From Cordylochernes scorpioides (taxonomy: Eukaryota > Arthropoda > Arachnida > Pseudoscorpiones > Chernetidae), in NCBI GenBank assembly GCA_030710605.1, contig CP092865.1, positions 134,909,148 to 134,973,147 on the forward strand: a stretch of DNA of 64,000 nucleotides. The letters run 5' to 3'. A program made the translations under genes and the position numbers. Below the pieces are notes generated by a model that saw only the letters and a program-made list of their open reading frames with translations, searched no databases and was not told where the DNA came from. The first letter of the stretch is position 1; the number at the start of each line of letters is the position of its first letter. Positions 52,754 to 64,000 of this stretch are shown here, piece by piece.

Positions 52754-53990
52754 ATGGCGGAAGAATTAATTCTACGTTTAAAGAAGAAGCGTGCTATTAA
52801 CAGATCATATTTAACGAAAACATGCAATAAGATTGAAAGTGGACTTGACACGCTAATTAGAATTGATCTTGAAGAATTATTAGAACAATTGAATGAATCA
52901 TTTAATGAACTTAAATTAGTGGATCACGAAATAGAAACGCTTCTTGAAACTGACGATTTAGAGAGGGAATTACAGGGCGTAGAGGAATATCGAGAGAAAT
53001 ATATTACTTGGAGATTTAGGGCAAATAAAAAGATTCGCCAATCAGATTTTCATGGCGAAAATATGCCGAATTCGAACTCACGAATAGATGAAAATGAAAT
53101 GAGACATTATGTACCTTCCTGCACGACTGTGAAACTTCCGAAATTGATGATATAGAAATTTTATGGAAACTTTAGTGAATGGCTGACGTTCTGGAATTCT
53201 TTTGATGCAGCTATTTCACCAGAACAACTCACTGAACCCGATCGATAAATTTAACTATCTGAAGTCACATCTCGGCGGAACTGCACTAAACACAGTCGAA
53301 GGTTTCGCTTTATCTGCGGACAATTATGAGAAAGCTATAAAATTGCTTAAAGACAGATTTGGGCGAGAAGACATTTTGATTAGCCGACATATGAACAATT
53401 TGTTGTCAATGAGACCACTCAAAACGTCAAGCGATGTAAGAACCTTCCGCGAACTTTTTGACAACCTGTCTGTTCAAATAAGAAGTCTCGAGTCACTAAA
53501 CGTGTCCATTAATGTTTACGGACAACTGTTGTGCCCGATAATAATAAAGCTTCTACCTGCAGACCTTAATTTGGAATTGACAAAGAACTCCCGACAGGTT
53601 ATGTAATTAATGACTTGATTACCTTTCTAGAAAGACAATTAACTGCACGGGAGAGGAGTTTTAGAAACGAAATCGGTACCGGGAATGAATCAACTTCTAA
53701 AACCTAATTTAGTAAACAAACATCCAAAGACAAGATTCTACAATGAAAAACCAATTGCGACAGCTTCAGAACTTTTGAATTCAGTTCACAAATCGAATGA
53801 ATGTGATTTTGTGGTAAAGACAACCATGGAAGCCCTAAGTGTGACTTTGCAGCTAATATGAGTTTAAACGAAAAAGAGATCACTCATGAAGAAAAAAGGT
53901 CGTTTGTTTTAAATGTCTTCTGCTTTCTCATTTAAGTAAATTTTGCAGAAATGTAGTCCGGATGTTCGATCTGCAACATGTCTTCCCACC
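52754..53990 (+). pseudogene. BEL/Pao 3 Gag remnant
   Basis: Starts at the ATG of MAEELILRLKKKRAINRSYL (52754). A helical N-terminus reaches TVKLPKLMI, then a stop; the DUF1759 core resumes in a shifted frame at 53202: LNPIDKFNYLKSHLGGTALN, AIKLLKDRFGREDILISRHM. Zinc-knuckle pieces follow around 53800-53990 (CKCD-like, CRNVV) in broken frames. Confidence 0.8.
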
Positions 53991-54090
53991 TGGATGTCAT
54001 GTGCAAAACGGATTTTAGATCGAGGTGGATCTTCTAAGTCTCAACGGTGCAAGATGAAAACTTCGCCAACTTAACAACCTCCCCAGACGT

Positions 54091-57000
54091 TTGTTGCCTA
54101 CTTTGAGAGTGACCTCAAAGGGAACAGAACGGAGAAGACGGACGGGCTATAATAGACACCGGATCCCAAAGATCATATATTTTAATAGCACAGCAATGGA
54201 ATTGGAATACGAAAATCTAGGAGGAGAGTTCTTCGGCATTCCTTGTTTGGAGTTCGAGTACCGACGTGTTGAACATGAGGTCTATAAATTCATTTATCTG
54301 ACATCAATAATTCTATCGCTGTGCGTTTGAAGCACTGGTCAACCCCTTCTTGTGGGAAGCATACTCCGGTGTGTCCAAGATCATTTTTAGAAGGAGGAAG
54401 AATCGACGTGTCTGATTTGATGAGAGACCGTATAGAAGTCCTTATAGGCGCGGACATCGCGGGAGATTACTAACTGATGTCAGAGAAGAATCTCATCTGG
54501 ATGGTGGCAATCCGTACCAAACTAGGATGGACTGTGATGGAAAGATTCCTCCAACGGAGGTGAGAGACACCAGCTCCTTTGCGTGACCACATTCTATCTT
54601 TGGATCTAGAAAACTTGTGGAAATTAGATGCAATTGGAGTCTCTGACGCGGAGGTTGAGAAGAAGACTCAGTATTACAATGGAAATGGATGGAACATTTC
54701 GCCCACACCACGACGCGAGATATCGAGGGGCGCTATGAGGTAGTCTACCTGGGTGCAAGACAAGGAAAGGATTCCTTCGAATAGAGACCTAGCCGAAAAC
54801 CACCTAAGTTCTGTAAGAAGAAAACTTGAAGAAGTTGGAGACATGAATGAGTATGGACAAATCTTTGAAGATGGGAAACAGGGGATAATCGAGTATGCAG
54901 AGAGTGCATAAACTGATGGTGTACACTACCTGCCACATCGACCAGTGTATAAAAGGAACAGTCAAACTACTAGAATACGGCCAGTATTCAATGCGTCGGC
55001 CGGAAGAGAGGTAAACTTTCCCTGAATGACTGTCTGGATAAGGGACCCAATTTGATAGAAATTATACCAAGACTTTTAAATAAATTCCGGAAATATGAAG
55101 TAGGTGTCTCTTCAGATATTGAGAAAGCTTTTTTACAAATTGGAATAAAAAAAGAAGACGAGATTATTTACGATTCCTGTGGCACACAGAAGACGGAAGA
55201 TTGATCATGTATCGACATAAAAGGGTTGTTTTTGGAATTACGACTAGTCGTATATTTTAAGGCTACTTATCTCTCCACTTGATAAGGCTCCTGAACATTT
55301 AAAATCACAGCTGAACAGTTGAAATCATCTTTTATGTTGACAATTGTTTAGCCAGTTTTCAGAATGTTGAAGAAACGGAGAAATTCGTAAAAGAATCTAC
55401 TGAACTGCTCTCTACAGCTTGTTTCAATCTCCGAGATTGGGTGAGTAACGTTACAGACTTTTCTCTTATGAACCAACTGAATAAGGAAGTGAACATTTTA
55501 GGGATAACATGGATACTGATGAGACACTGACAATTGGTTTGGATGATTTTGAATTAATTGGACCAACCACAAGAGAAAAGTACTTTCAATAGCGAGCAAG
55601 ATATTTGATCCATTAGGAGTTGCTTGTCTGTGACTTTAATTCCCAAGCTGATATTACAGGAAACTTGGATACAGAAGTTGACATGGGACGAAGTCCTACC
55701 TGGTGTTTAGTACAAAGATTTTGGAAGTGGTTTAGCAAACTGAAACACTTGGCTAACATAGAAATTCCTAGATGGCTTTGTTTTAAGGACTCCTATGTAG
55801 AGAAAACCACTCTCCACATCTTTTGCGACGCCAGTCAGTTTGCCTATGAACCTGTATTTTCCTCGCATTGAAAAGGAAGATAGAGTGGACATCCAATTGA
55901 TACAGGCTCGAACACGAGTAGCTCATGAAGAAACTCACTCCCCCAAGATTGGAGAGTTTGGCTTGTCTGATTGGGCGTCGTTTGGCAGCTAGCGTCATAC
56001 AAGATCTGGAATTTGAGGAAATTCCAGATTTTATTGGACCGATTCGACCAATGCTCTCTGTTGGATCCAAAGGGAAGACAACTGGGCAGCCTTTGTGATG
56101 AACGTGTTAAGGAAATTCATAATTAGCTCCCCGAATCTTGGCGCCACATACCAGGCCGATTAACCCGGCAGACCTCCCATCTCGGGGATGTTCAGCAGAA
56201 TCACTTAAGGAGACAGATGGTGGGAGGGGACCTGCATGGTTAAAGGTATCTCAAGAAGAGTGGCCAAAACAACCATTATCCCTGATTTGGAGATTGTTTA
56301 TTCTGAAAGGCGCAAGACCATTCTGAACACCTTGTGTACGACAAGAGAAATGAAAATTTATTTGGACGTTATTCCCATTTTTTTGAGAATGTACGAATCA
56401 CCGCCTGGATATACAGATTCTTCAACAACGCCAAGATTGATAGAAGAAAGAAAATTTCAGAAGATCTCAGTACAGAAGAAATCACTAAATCAGAAATAAT
56501 ACTGATGAGACTTATCCAGAGAGAATCGTTTTCAGGGCATGAAGATAAGAAACTACAAGGTTTAAGTTGCTAGTAGACTCTTCAGGGATTATGAGAATAA
56601 AAACTAAAATTTGCAGAAGAGAAGATTTCGCTAATTTTAGAATGCCATTTTATTGCCCTCAGATCACTTCTTGGTTTCTTTGCTCATCAGGTGGAACCAT
56701 GAGACCCACGGGCACGCCGGTCTACAAACTCTCCTCGGTATTCTGAGAGAAAACTATTGGATACTAAGATCCAGGAAAACCGTCAAGAAGATCATCAATC
56801 AATGCATTCGCTGTAAACGATTCACCACGACCAGCTACCGTCGAGTCAACTCATTACCAGAAGACAGAGTACGAGATGCTGCAGTTTTCGAAATAGTAGG
56901 AGTTGATCTAACTGGACATCTTATCTTAAAGAATAAGAAGAAAGCATGGATTGTCATCTTCACATGTGCAGTGTATAGAGGAGTTCATCTGGAACTTGTG

Positions 57001-57753
57001 AATCTTTGTCTATGGAAGCCTTCCTCCAAGCTTTCCGCCGATTTATTGCTCGAAGAGGACGACCATTGATTGTGTATTCGGATAATGGGACTAATTTCAA
57101 AGGTATGGCTAATGCTTTAAAGAAGATTGATTTTTCGAGATTAAAATGTGATCCCACATTGAAAAACATCACCTGGAATTCATACCACCTGGTGCTCCTT
57201 GGTGGGGTGGATGGTGGGAGCGTTTGATTAGAATGATGAAAAAATTGCTCTTTAGGATTCTCGGTCAAACCTCCTTGGGATATGAAGAACTTTCCACGGT
57301 AATGTGTGACGTCGAAAGCTTGATGAACACACGCCACTGACCTACCTAACTGAAGAAAGTGAGGATCTCGCTCCATTGACACCTTCGTTGTTCTTACATG
57401 AGGTCAGAGAGGTTGGCGTTCCAGACTGGACTTGATTGATAACCAGACCTCTCCCGCAAATATCAATATATCAAACGTGTACGAGAAGATCTTAGAGAAC
57501 GATTTCGTATCGAAATTTGGGATTCCTGAGACAAGAAACGAAACGCCTGAAGACTACCATACCATTCAAGGTGGGAGACATGGTGCTCATTGGACAAGAG
57601 AGTTTAAAGAGACTACACTGGCCGTTAGCCAGAATAATCCAACTCTATCCAGGAAAAGACGGACTTGTGAGGGTTGCGAAAGTGAAAACTTCATCAGGTG
57701 ATAAAATACGACCTATTCAAAAACTCTATAATTTAGAGATAAGCCCGAGATAA
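54091..57753 (+). pseudogene. BEL/Pao 3 protease, RT, RNaseH and integrase remnants
   Basis: Protease: IIDTGSQRSYIL-type stretch near 54150-54180. RT: AGREVNFPLNDCLD-type start and LIEIIPRLLNKFRKYEVGVS, DIEKAFLQIGI near 55050-55150, then a frame-broken VYDNCL-type box near 55340. RNaseH: KTTLHIFCDASQFAYEPVFS at 55805-55860. Integrase: HETHGHAGLQTLLGILRENY, CIRCKRF, VGVDLTGHLI (first D, about 56905), IVYSDNGTNFKG (second D, near 57080), then GGVDGGSV in place of the usual GGxWE. C-terminal tail VAKVKTSSGDKIRPIQKLYN at about 57680-57730. Many frameshifts and stops. Confidence 0.85.
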
Positions 57754-57969
57754 GATGTCGAGCCTCTAACGGAGCGATCTCCCACACAAGAAGTTCGATT
57801 GACAACTGAAGAGGACCCTCTGACTTCACAAAAGAGCAACATCACATTGAAACCCCGAATGTTGTGTCAAGTTACGGACGGCCCATCAAGAGACCCAACC
57901 TATTGGATCTACTGAACTTTTCCTTTCCATGTTTGAGTCGTCGAGACGCCAACTCAAAGGTGGGAGAAA

Positions 57970-58338
57970 TGTTGGAAAAGAAGGCGTCCGAAGCAGCCAA
58001 TGGGAGGCCGGCGGAAGCGGCTACGGGGATGCAGCGGCAAAAAATAAAAAAACAATAACAGAAGAACTAAAAACAACTTTCGAACGAGAATTTGCCCTGA
58101 TCTACGATTCTTTTAGTATAATATTTAAATATATAATTAATTAAATAATACTTTACTTATTTTCTTAAATTCTAATAAATATAATTTCCCTCCTGTTTTC
58201 GTCTAATATTTAATATTGTTATAAACAGCGACACCACAATATTGAACCTTCAACCGCCGACCAAGAATAGAGGTGATCGACTACCTCTATAGAATTTAGA
58301 TCGTCGTCACAACACAGAGTGGCGGTGAAAACGCAATA
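57970..58338 (+). repeat. 3' LTR of BEL/Pao element 3
   Basis: 369 bp, copy of 52272-52639; followed by the ACCTC duplication and then the hAT transposase sequence. Confidence 0.9.
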
Positions 58339-59845
58339 ACCTCCATTTGCATATGATTAGGTATGATTCTATATTTATCGAGAAAATCGAAGAAAACATG
58401 GTAAACTTGCCTTCCAAAGATTTGAAATCAGAAAACCTTGTTTCAAATTCATTTCTAAGACTTAAAAATTTTCCCGCATATTTTTGATACGATGCAGTTT
58501 CACCTAACTTGATTTGTACATGTTGCATGTCGGAAAGTGCATTAAATCTTCGTTTTTTAAATGCTTTTCCAAAGAACTAGCTTACATTTGAATGCATTAA
58601 CTTGGTCACACATGTTGGTAATGATCTGATCCTTTCCTTGCATTTTCAAATTAAAACGACAAGTGTTTTGTTATGTCAACCATGAAGGAAAAATCTTGCA
58701 GCCTTACTTGAGCAGAAAACAAAGTGATGTCTTGATTCTTGGTTATTAAAAAATGATATATTTCTTCTTTCAAGTCCCAAAATTGTTTGAGATTCTTGGA
58801 GCATGATAGCCAACGTACCTCAGTATAGTATGATAGACCTGAATATTCGCTTTCTAATTCAGTTAAGAGCAGAGAGAACTGTCGCTGATTTAAACCTCGA
58901 GATCTTATGAAATTGATGAATTTTTTTATAGGTGTCAACACATTTTCCATTTATATTACCTTCGTACATAATACTTCCTGATGTAAATGCAATGCGTATG
59001 ATGAATATTGGAACCATCAGAAATTTCACTTAGTTTTTTTCGCAGTAATGCTACCAAACCGTTGGTTTTTTCCAGTCATTGAAGGAGCTCCATCTGTTGC
59101 TACAGAAGTCAATTTGATTGAGGTAAATTGTATTTTTGCAGAAGATCATAAAACGCAATTAAATATATCTTATCCTGTAGTAGTGCCATGCATCGATACT
59201 AGTTCCAATAATTCCTCAAAAATGTTGAAATCCGTGTCGCAAGCTCGAAAAAAAAGCTAACTGAGCTACGCCCTCAATATCCATACTCTCATCACAGGCA
59301 ATGGAAAATGCTTCGAAACAAGATGATTTTTCTTTTATCTGATCATTTAAATTTCTGGCCATATCAGTAACTCTTTCCACAACGGTATTTCGAGACAAAG
59401 ATATTGCTTGAAACGTCTTCACACTTCCAGGACAAACAATTTCTGCAGCTTTAATTAAACATTCCTTGATGAAATCACCTTCAGTAAAAGGTTTTGAGTG
59501 TTTAGCTATCATCTCGATAAAACGTAGCTTGCATGCACCGCCGCTTCACCCTCTTGTGATACTTTAGTAAACATAAACTGTTGTATTTTCATTTCCAACT
59601 TGAACTCTTTTAACTTTTCTTGTCTCATTAAACCTTCGTAGGTATCATATTTTGATTTATGTTGTTCATAAGACGTTTAATGTTATATAATTTTGGTACA
59701 TAATAGCATTATTACATATCAAGCAGATGATTTTATCTCTTACTTCAGAGCAAAAATACTCTAATTCCCACTTTTCCTGAAAATTCCTATATTCGTCAGC
59801 AATTTTTCGTTTAGTTTTACTGCCACTTGGTTTTGATGAAGACAT
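58339..59845 (-). pseudogene. hAT transposase, N-terminal and catalytic part
   Basis: Minus strand, start codon at 59845-59843. N-terminus: MSSSKPSGSKTKRKIADEYR, WELEYFCSEVRDKIICLICN (BED-like zinc region, C-x2-C visible). Middle (59216-59512): FTEGDFIKECLIKAAEIVCP, SLSRNTVVERVTDMARNLN, FEAFSIACDESMDIEGVAQL, with the conserved D of the RNase-H fold. Later (58651-58950): ELESEYSGLSYYTEVRWLSC and FWDLKEEIYHFL, typical of GTF2IRD2/ZBED-like hATs. It continues across the BEL/Pao 3 insertion into 52271-51890. Stops and frameshifts make it a pseudogene. Confidence 0.85.
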
Positions 59846-60276
59846 CTATATTAATAAAATGTAAATTTCATAAGTGGTGTTCGCTAAAAACTTTCGTTAC
59901 AAAGCATCAATTTCAACCAAATTTTCAACATTTATGTAAAACGAGATGGAGCAGGTTTTGCTTAACATCAAAATATTTTTCCTAACTTTAACATGCGTAA
60001 CTTCGCTGTTATCGATTAAATACAAAAAATCAACAGAGTTAATTTTATTATATATAAAATATAAAAAAAATTCAGCAATTCATTCAAATCAATCTAAAAA
60101 AATATTCAAAACAAGCAATTTTAAGATAACACCATATGTAAAACAGTCGGCCAAGAAAACAACAACGATATTATATCTTTCTCACATATTCACACACAAT
60201 CTTGATTAATAATTAAAACTAATCTTTAACATTGTTTATTATACTTCATAATCGAAGCCGGGACACATCCGCTAGT
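59846..60276 (-). repeat. unclassified ACTAGC...TATAGAT repeat family, copy 3
   Basis: On the minus strand it begins ACTAGCGGATGTGTCCCGGC and ends ATTTTATTAATATAGAT, directly abutting the hAT start codon. Head and tail match the copies at 16003 and 30608. No coding of note; the 87-residue plus-strand open frame is unrecognised and AT-driven. Confidence 0.5.
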
Positions 60277-60740
60277 ATTGAATACAAAGGTCTGAAAAAA
60301 ATTAGTAAACGCTAACACAAAATAATAAAACGTTTTAATTAATATTTTAATTTTTTTAAATTAATATTTTTTAACTTATCAGACAGAATAACTGCACAAA
60401 TTATTGATCGTAACTAAAAAAAAAATTTTTTCTAGTACTCCAAAAGAATATTTTCTTTTAAACTTTAAGGCACACAATACTTATGGCGATGTACATACGT
60501 TATGTATGTAGGTATAATATTATCAAAACTTACGACTTATGTATGGCGACCAGTGGTTCGCTATTAATAAATAAATTTATGTATATTTACAATTTTAAAA
60601 ATTAGGCTACAAATTTTTATTATTATTTTTTAAATTCATGAGATTTTAAATTAAAATATATTGTCCTGTGGGCCGCAAATTTATTCGTTTTGGGCCGCAT
60701 GAGGCCCGCGGGCCGCGAGTTTGACATGCTTGTATTAGAC

Positions 60741-61300
60741 TCTTCAAGATATCGAATATTTTATGGTAAAATATATATTATAAAATATTAAAGTAGTATT
60801 ATAAAAAATTATACAATTCTAAAAGTAACTTTATTTATAGATTAGTTTTAAAATATTTTAATCAATATTATTTTTCTCTATGAATATTATTCATTTTAAA
60901 AACATTTTTGACTGCCCTTTCCCTCTCCCCATTGCCGTTTATTTTGAAAATCTCTAGGGGTAGTATAATACATTTATTAATATTAGCCCTTTTTTCAAAT
61001 AAATAGTATTTTTCTAGCTATTTTCGAGAATTTTGAGAACATAAACCAGTGAGTATAAAAAATCCAGTTTTACTATTTGTTTGTTTTGACTAAAAGCAAA
61101 AAAAAAAAAAAAACTTTCTACTACCAAAGAGCACATGCTAATAACAAATTTTTCAATTTTACTGTGTATAAATATTTTTGAGTTTGTACAAAGAATATCA
61201 GCCGTTGAAGAGCAGTTAATTTGCTCGAAAGCTAGCAAATATAAATAAAAGAAACATTTGGAGAATCCAGAATTGGGATCACCAATCAGCATTATTTGGT
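60741..61300. other. AT-rich stretch, no gene seen
   Basis: Nothing recognised beyond AT-rich tracts and an A-run near 61100. Confidence 0.4.
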
Positions 61301-62350
61301 ATATTTGGTAGGCGGCGCTGTACGTTGCACCGCGTACCTTCGAGGCGTTTTACACGAGTTAAAGATACAATTTCGGTGAAATACTTTGAATTTTACAATT
61401 TAAATATAACATTTAAATTAGAATTTAAAAAAGTGATTTAAACAGTTAAAAAAAAAACATTTTTAAAATAAAATATTAAACTAATATTTCTAAAAACGAA
61501 CAATCTATTTTTTTTAATTATCTGAAACTAACCTAATTCAACTTATCTAAAACTAACCTTATTTAGCGATTAAACTAACCTAATTTTAACTATTTGAATC
61601 TAACCTCAGATACACTTTTAATCTACCTTTTTAATTTCAAAAAGTAAATTAAAATACGTTTATATAAATAATAACATTTTTAAAAATCGACTTTCTGGTT
61701 CACACTTTTGTATCTAATCAATTATGTATTTTTTTATTTTCACTCTATAAAAAAAATCTCTGTAATAGTTTAGATTAAAATAATTTTAAGTGGCATATTT
61801 TCAAGTCATATTTATACACAAGTTTTATATTATTTTACAAATATTGTGAAAGATGTGATTAATAAACTTTGTAAAAAAAAATTCTTTAAAAACATTTTTA
61901 ATAACATGACGTTATGTTAATTCCAATAGGTAAAACTAGGTTAGTTTCAGATGGCTTATAAATTAGGTTGTTTCTGATAGGTTATAAATAGGTTAGTTTA
62001 AGGTGTGTTATTAAAAAGGTTAGTTCCATTAATTAAAATAGGTTAGTTTCAGATAGGTTAAATTAGGTTAGTTTAATCGTTAATAAGGTTAGTTTTAGAT
62101 AAGTTGAATTAGGTTAGTTTCAGATAATGAAAAAAATAATGTTCGTTTTTTTAGAAAATTTAGTTTAATAATTTATTTTTAAAAATGTTGTTTTTTTAAC
62201 TGTTAAATCTTTTTTAGATTTATAATTTAAATTTATATATTTAAATTGGTTAAAATTCAAAGTATTACACCAAAATTGTATTTTGAACTCGTGTAAAACG
62301 CCACTCGAAGGTACGGCGGTGGCAACGTACAGCGCCGCCTACCAAAATAT
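61301..62350. mobile_element. fold-back element with ~350-bp inverted repeats
   Basis: Left arm from 61301 (ATATTTGGTAGGCGGCGCTG) and right arm ending at 62350 (complement of ATATTTTGGTAGGCGGCGC) are inverted for about 350 bp. They include GTTTTACACGAGTT/AACTCGTGTAAAAC and runs of AACCTAATT/AATTAGGTT units (GGTTAGTTTCAGATA repeated at least five times). The middle is AT-rich without coding. The segment TTCTGGTTCACACTTTTGTA at about 61694 is also present, inverted, just outside the right end (62380-62407). Confidence 0.65.
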
Positions 62351-62415
62351 GCCCTTTTCTGGGAACGCTCACATAATTGATTAGATACAAAAGTGTGAAC
62401 CAGAAGTCTATTTTT

Positions 62416-64000
62416 AAAAAAAAAACAATGTTTGCCTGTAAAGTCGGTTTTACGGGCGAAGATTTTACGTGACAACGGTAGAATATTTATTGATTGAATA
62501 TAATTAAATTGCACAATAGGAACAAGGAAATTGAATGAAAATAAGAATTGCACAATTTTAACTATAGAAATATATTTTGTTTACTAAACATTGTACATGT
62601 AAACTTAACTTAAACTAATTCCTATTTGAGTGATTTTGTTGAGGATCGGACGATGATAGGAGAGAAATATGAAATGAAAGGAAGTGTTTCTGCTGTAATG
62701 TGTCTTGCGAAAGTCAAGTCGATAGTTGTTCCTTTTAACGTAGTTGATTAGAAAGTTTGATACGCAATCAAGATTTATACGTATTTTTCATGAAGATTCC
62801 TTTTGATGTTAACGTTGATAACTTCGTCCTCTTTAGATGGCGAGGCAAGCATTTTCCATGTCTTGTACGTTGACTGGGACGTTTATCACTTGTCCAATAA
62901 TTTCCATAGAGAAATCATGACGCAGTCGACGCACTTGCATAAATGGAAAGGCGCGGGTGAGACCAAACGTTCACTGATAGGATCCAGAGGCGGTTAGACC
63001 TGGAGGTTGTCAGGATATGAGAAGCCGTTGGACCTTTGCGAGGGTAGAAGCTTACGCTTATTCAGTGATTGTCTACAGGTGTTGCAAGACTTTGTATAAT
63101 CCTCCTTGCGTAGCTGCCGATTTTCCTTAACGTACCAATCGAGATTACCTTCAGTTGTAGTGCAGTGATGGTTTAAGGTCATTCTTGAACCACAATCTGT
63201 CACAAACCGAGCAAGCATGGCCAAAATCGTTGTCCAGGAAGTAGATTGAAATCTCCGTATTGACGATGACCATTTGGTTACCAGGTGGATTGTTCCAGTT
63301 GTATTGCTGTTTGGCTTGAAGAAGTAGTCGGGTTGTACATCAGTCGAGAAGATGTGCTCTACGTTGTCGGAATGCACGTTGCCGTTGAGCGTTAGTTAGG
63401 GGAACGCTCGTTCTCTCCGCACGACAGGAACGCTTGTTTCTCCACCACAGAACAAGACGTTGAAGCAGGTGACTCTGACGTACGCTGGTGAGGGCTATGT
63501 TAGCATTTTACGTAGCTTGAACCTGCGTTGCCTTCCGCAGCCGCTTTGCAAAGGCTCTTTACTTGTTCAGGAGTTCTGGTCAATGCTTTTCGTAGTCTGT
63601 ACTCACGTTGTCGCTGAGCATTCTTCTGGCGGTAGAGGTGGTGTGTGAACAACGAAAGGTACTGCAGACGTTGACGGCACGAAATCCTCCGTCTCATTGA
63701 AGTACTGGAAGTTGAAGGCACCGTTTCCATTGTTTTGAGAGTGGTGATTCCTGTTGAACATTTGAAATTGAATGGATGAATTTTAATTTTAAAGATCAAT
63801 TTGAAAATCAAAACACTTATTCAGATCGAGGTTCAAATTTTTGCTAAATAAATTGAAATTAAATAAAATTTGTAAATGTAAATGATGAAGTTGAAAATTA
63901 AAAATTTACTTAAATTAGATGTTACAATTCTTGCTCAACACAGTTTAATCAAGTTTTTTTATCTGCCATTTTTCTTAATATTTGTAATTTTAAAGAATCA
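62416..64000 (-). mobile_element. Helentron, second copy, runs off the window
   Basis: 62424-62800 matches 28018-28390 (3' end and part of the endonuclease region), and 63735-64000 matches 29655-29930 (5' UTR). Between them is different internal sequence from the N-terminal part of the protein, so this copy and the one at 28 kb kept different internal pieces. Differences from the first copy are mostly one-base indels. Confidence 0.75.
62994..63770 (-). pseudogene. Helentron RepHel N-terminal fragments
   Basis: Minus strand. A start-like METVPSTSSTSMRRR lies near 63733, just downstream of the shared 5' UTR. Arg/Gln-rich stretches follow, for example RQKNAQRQREYRLRKALT (63500-63811 frame), resembling the basic N-termini of Helentron proteins. 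A separate frame at 62994-63377 has HSDNVEHIFSTDVQPDYFFK and FQSTSWTTILAMLARFVTDC, unassigned. No HUH motif was seen, so Rep is probably deleted. Identification rests on context more than on motifs. Confidence 0.5.

Larger units (their letters stand above)
52272..58338 (+). mobile_element. BEL/Pao element 3, full domain set but degenerate
   Basis: LTRs at 52272-52639 and 57970-58338, TSD ACCTC at 52267-52271 and 58339-58343, PBS TGGCATCCCAGCCGGGA at 52644-52660, polypurine AAAGGTGGGAGAAA at 57956-57969. Total 6067 bp, normal for BEL/Pao. LTR ends are TGTTGG...CAATA (the terminal A-TA rather than A-CA suggests one mutation). LTR differences are mostly single-base indels. Confidence 0.9.
46376..60732 (-). 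mobile_element. hAT DNA transposon carrying nested retroelements
   Basis: Terminal inverted repeats CATGCATGTCAAACTC at 46376-46391 and the complement of CAAGCATGTCAAACTC at 60717-60732 (one mismatch). They are flanked by 8-bp CTTTAGAC and TATTAGAC (six of eight identical), the hAT target-site length. Subterminal GGCCCGCGGGCC-type sequence at about 60700-60712 is typical of this hAT group. The transposase is on the minus strand. Insertions inside: the PLE pair with BEL/Pao 2, BEL/Pao 3, and a copy of the unclassified family. Confidence 0.85.

Noticed and set aside
59946-60209. Plus-strand 87-residue frame with a hydrophobic start
   Set aside because: Lies inside an AT-rich repeat copy, Lys/Ile/Asn-rich, no homology recognised.
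61500-62130. Telomeric (TTAGG)n repeats
   Set aside because: The motif is GGTTAGTTTCAGATA-like within inverted arms, not a uniform pentamer array.

Overview
This 64 kb window is AT-rich eukaryotic DNA in which nearly everything recognisable is transposable-element sequence. I found no credible host gene, rRNA, tRNA or CRISPR array. BEL/Pao and Ty3/gypsy LTR elements, GIY-YIG Penelope-like elements (PLEs), an endonuclease-bearing Helentron and a GTF2IRD2/ZBED-like hAT occur together, with almost no conserved gene space. That suggests an invertebrate metazoan, most likely an arthropod. The species cannot be read from the sequence.

Layout: 1-1.1 kb holds the 3' end of a PLE (GIY-YIG domain plus a hammerhead-ribozyme-like tail) and an inverted pair of its tails. 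1.1-7.4 kb is mostly unassigned, with a 0.93-kb terminal-inverted-repeat (TIR) element and a 0.24-kb SINE-like insertion that has a perfect 13-bp target duplication (TSD). 7.46-14.84 kb is a 31-bp minisatellite that seems to have grown inside a Tigger/pogo-like element. It was later split by a very young BEL/Pao element (8568-13730; LTRs differ by one base) that has intact Gag-protease and RNaseH-integrase but no reverse transcriptase; a short 36-bp tandem repeat occupies that place. 15.9-24.1 kb is full of small palindromic PLE-tail insertions, each flanked by 10-13-bp duplications. 25.4-26.4 kb is a 24-bp minisatellite. 28.0-30.5 kb is an internally deleted Helentron, followed by a copy of an unclassified repeat family (30.6-31.65 kb).

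33.1-46.2 kb is a 13-kb Ty3/gypsy element with 850-bp LTRs, a tRNA-Lys-type primer-binding site, a 3.5-kb leader and a 3.4-kb 3' region; its genes are broken. 46.4-60.7 kb is a nest: a hAT element (minus strand, 8-bp TSD) holds an inverted PLE pair, which holds a BEL/Pao element lacking the integrase core. A second BEL/Pao element interrupts the hAT transposase C-terminus, and a copy of the unclassified repeat sits just before the hAT start codon. 61.3-62.35 kb is a 1-kb fold-back element. 62.4 kb to the edge is a second Helentron copy that keeps the N-terminal part missing from the first.

The most notable items are the RT-less yet otherwise intact young BEL/Pao element, and the PLE palindromes whose symmetry centre is the stem II hairpin of a hammerhead motif, which suggests snap-back cDNA synthesis. 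Many differences between repeat copies are single-base indels, so some frameshifts could be assembly errors.
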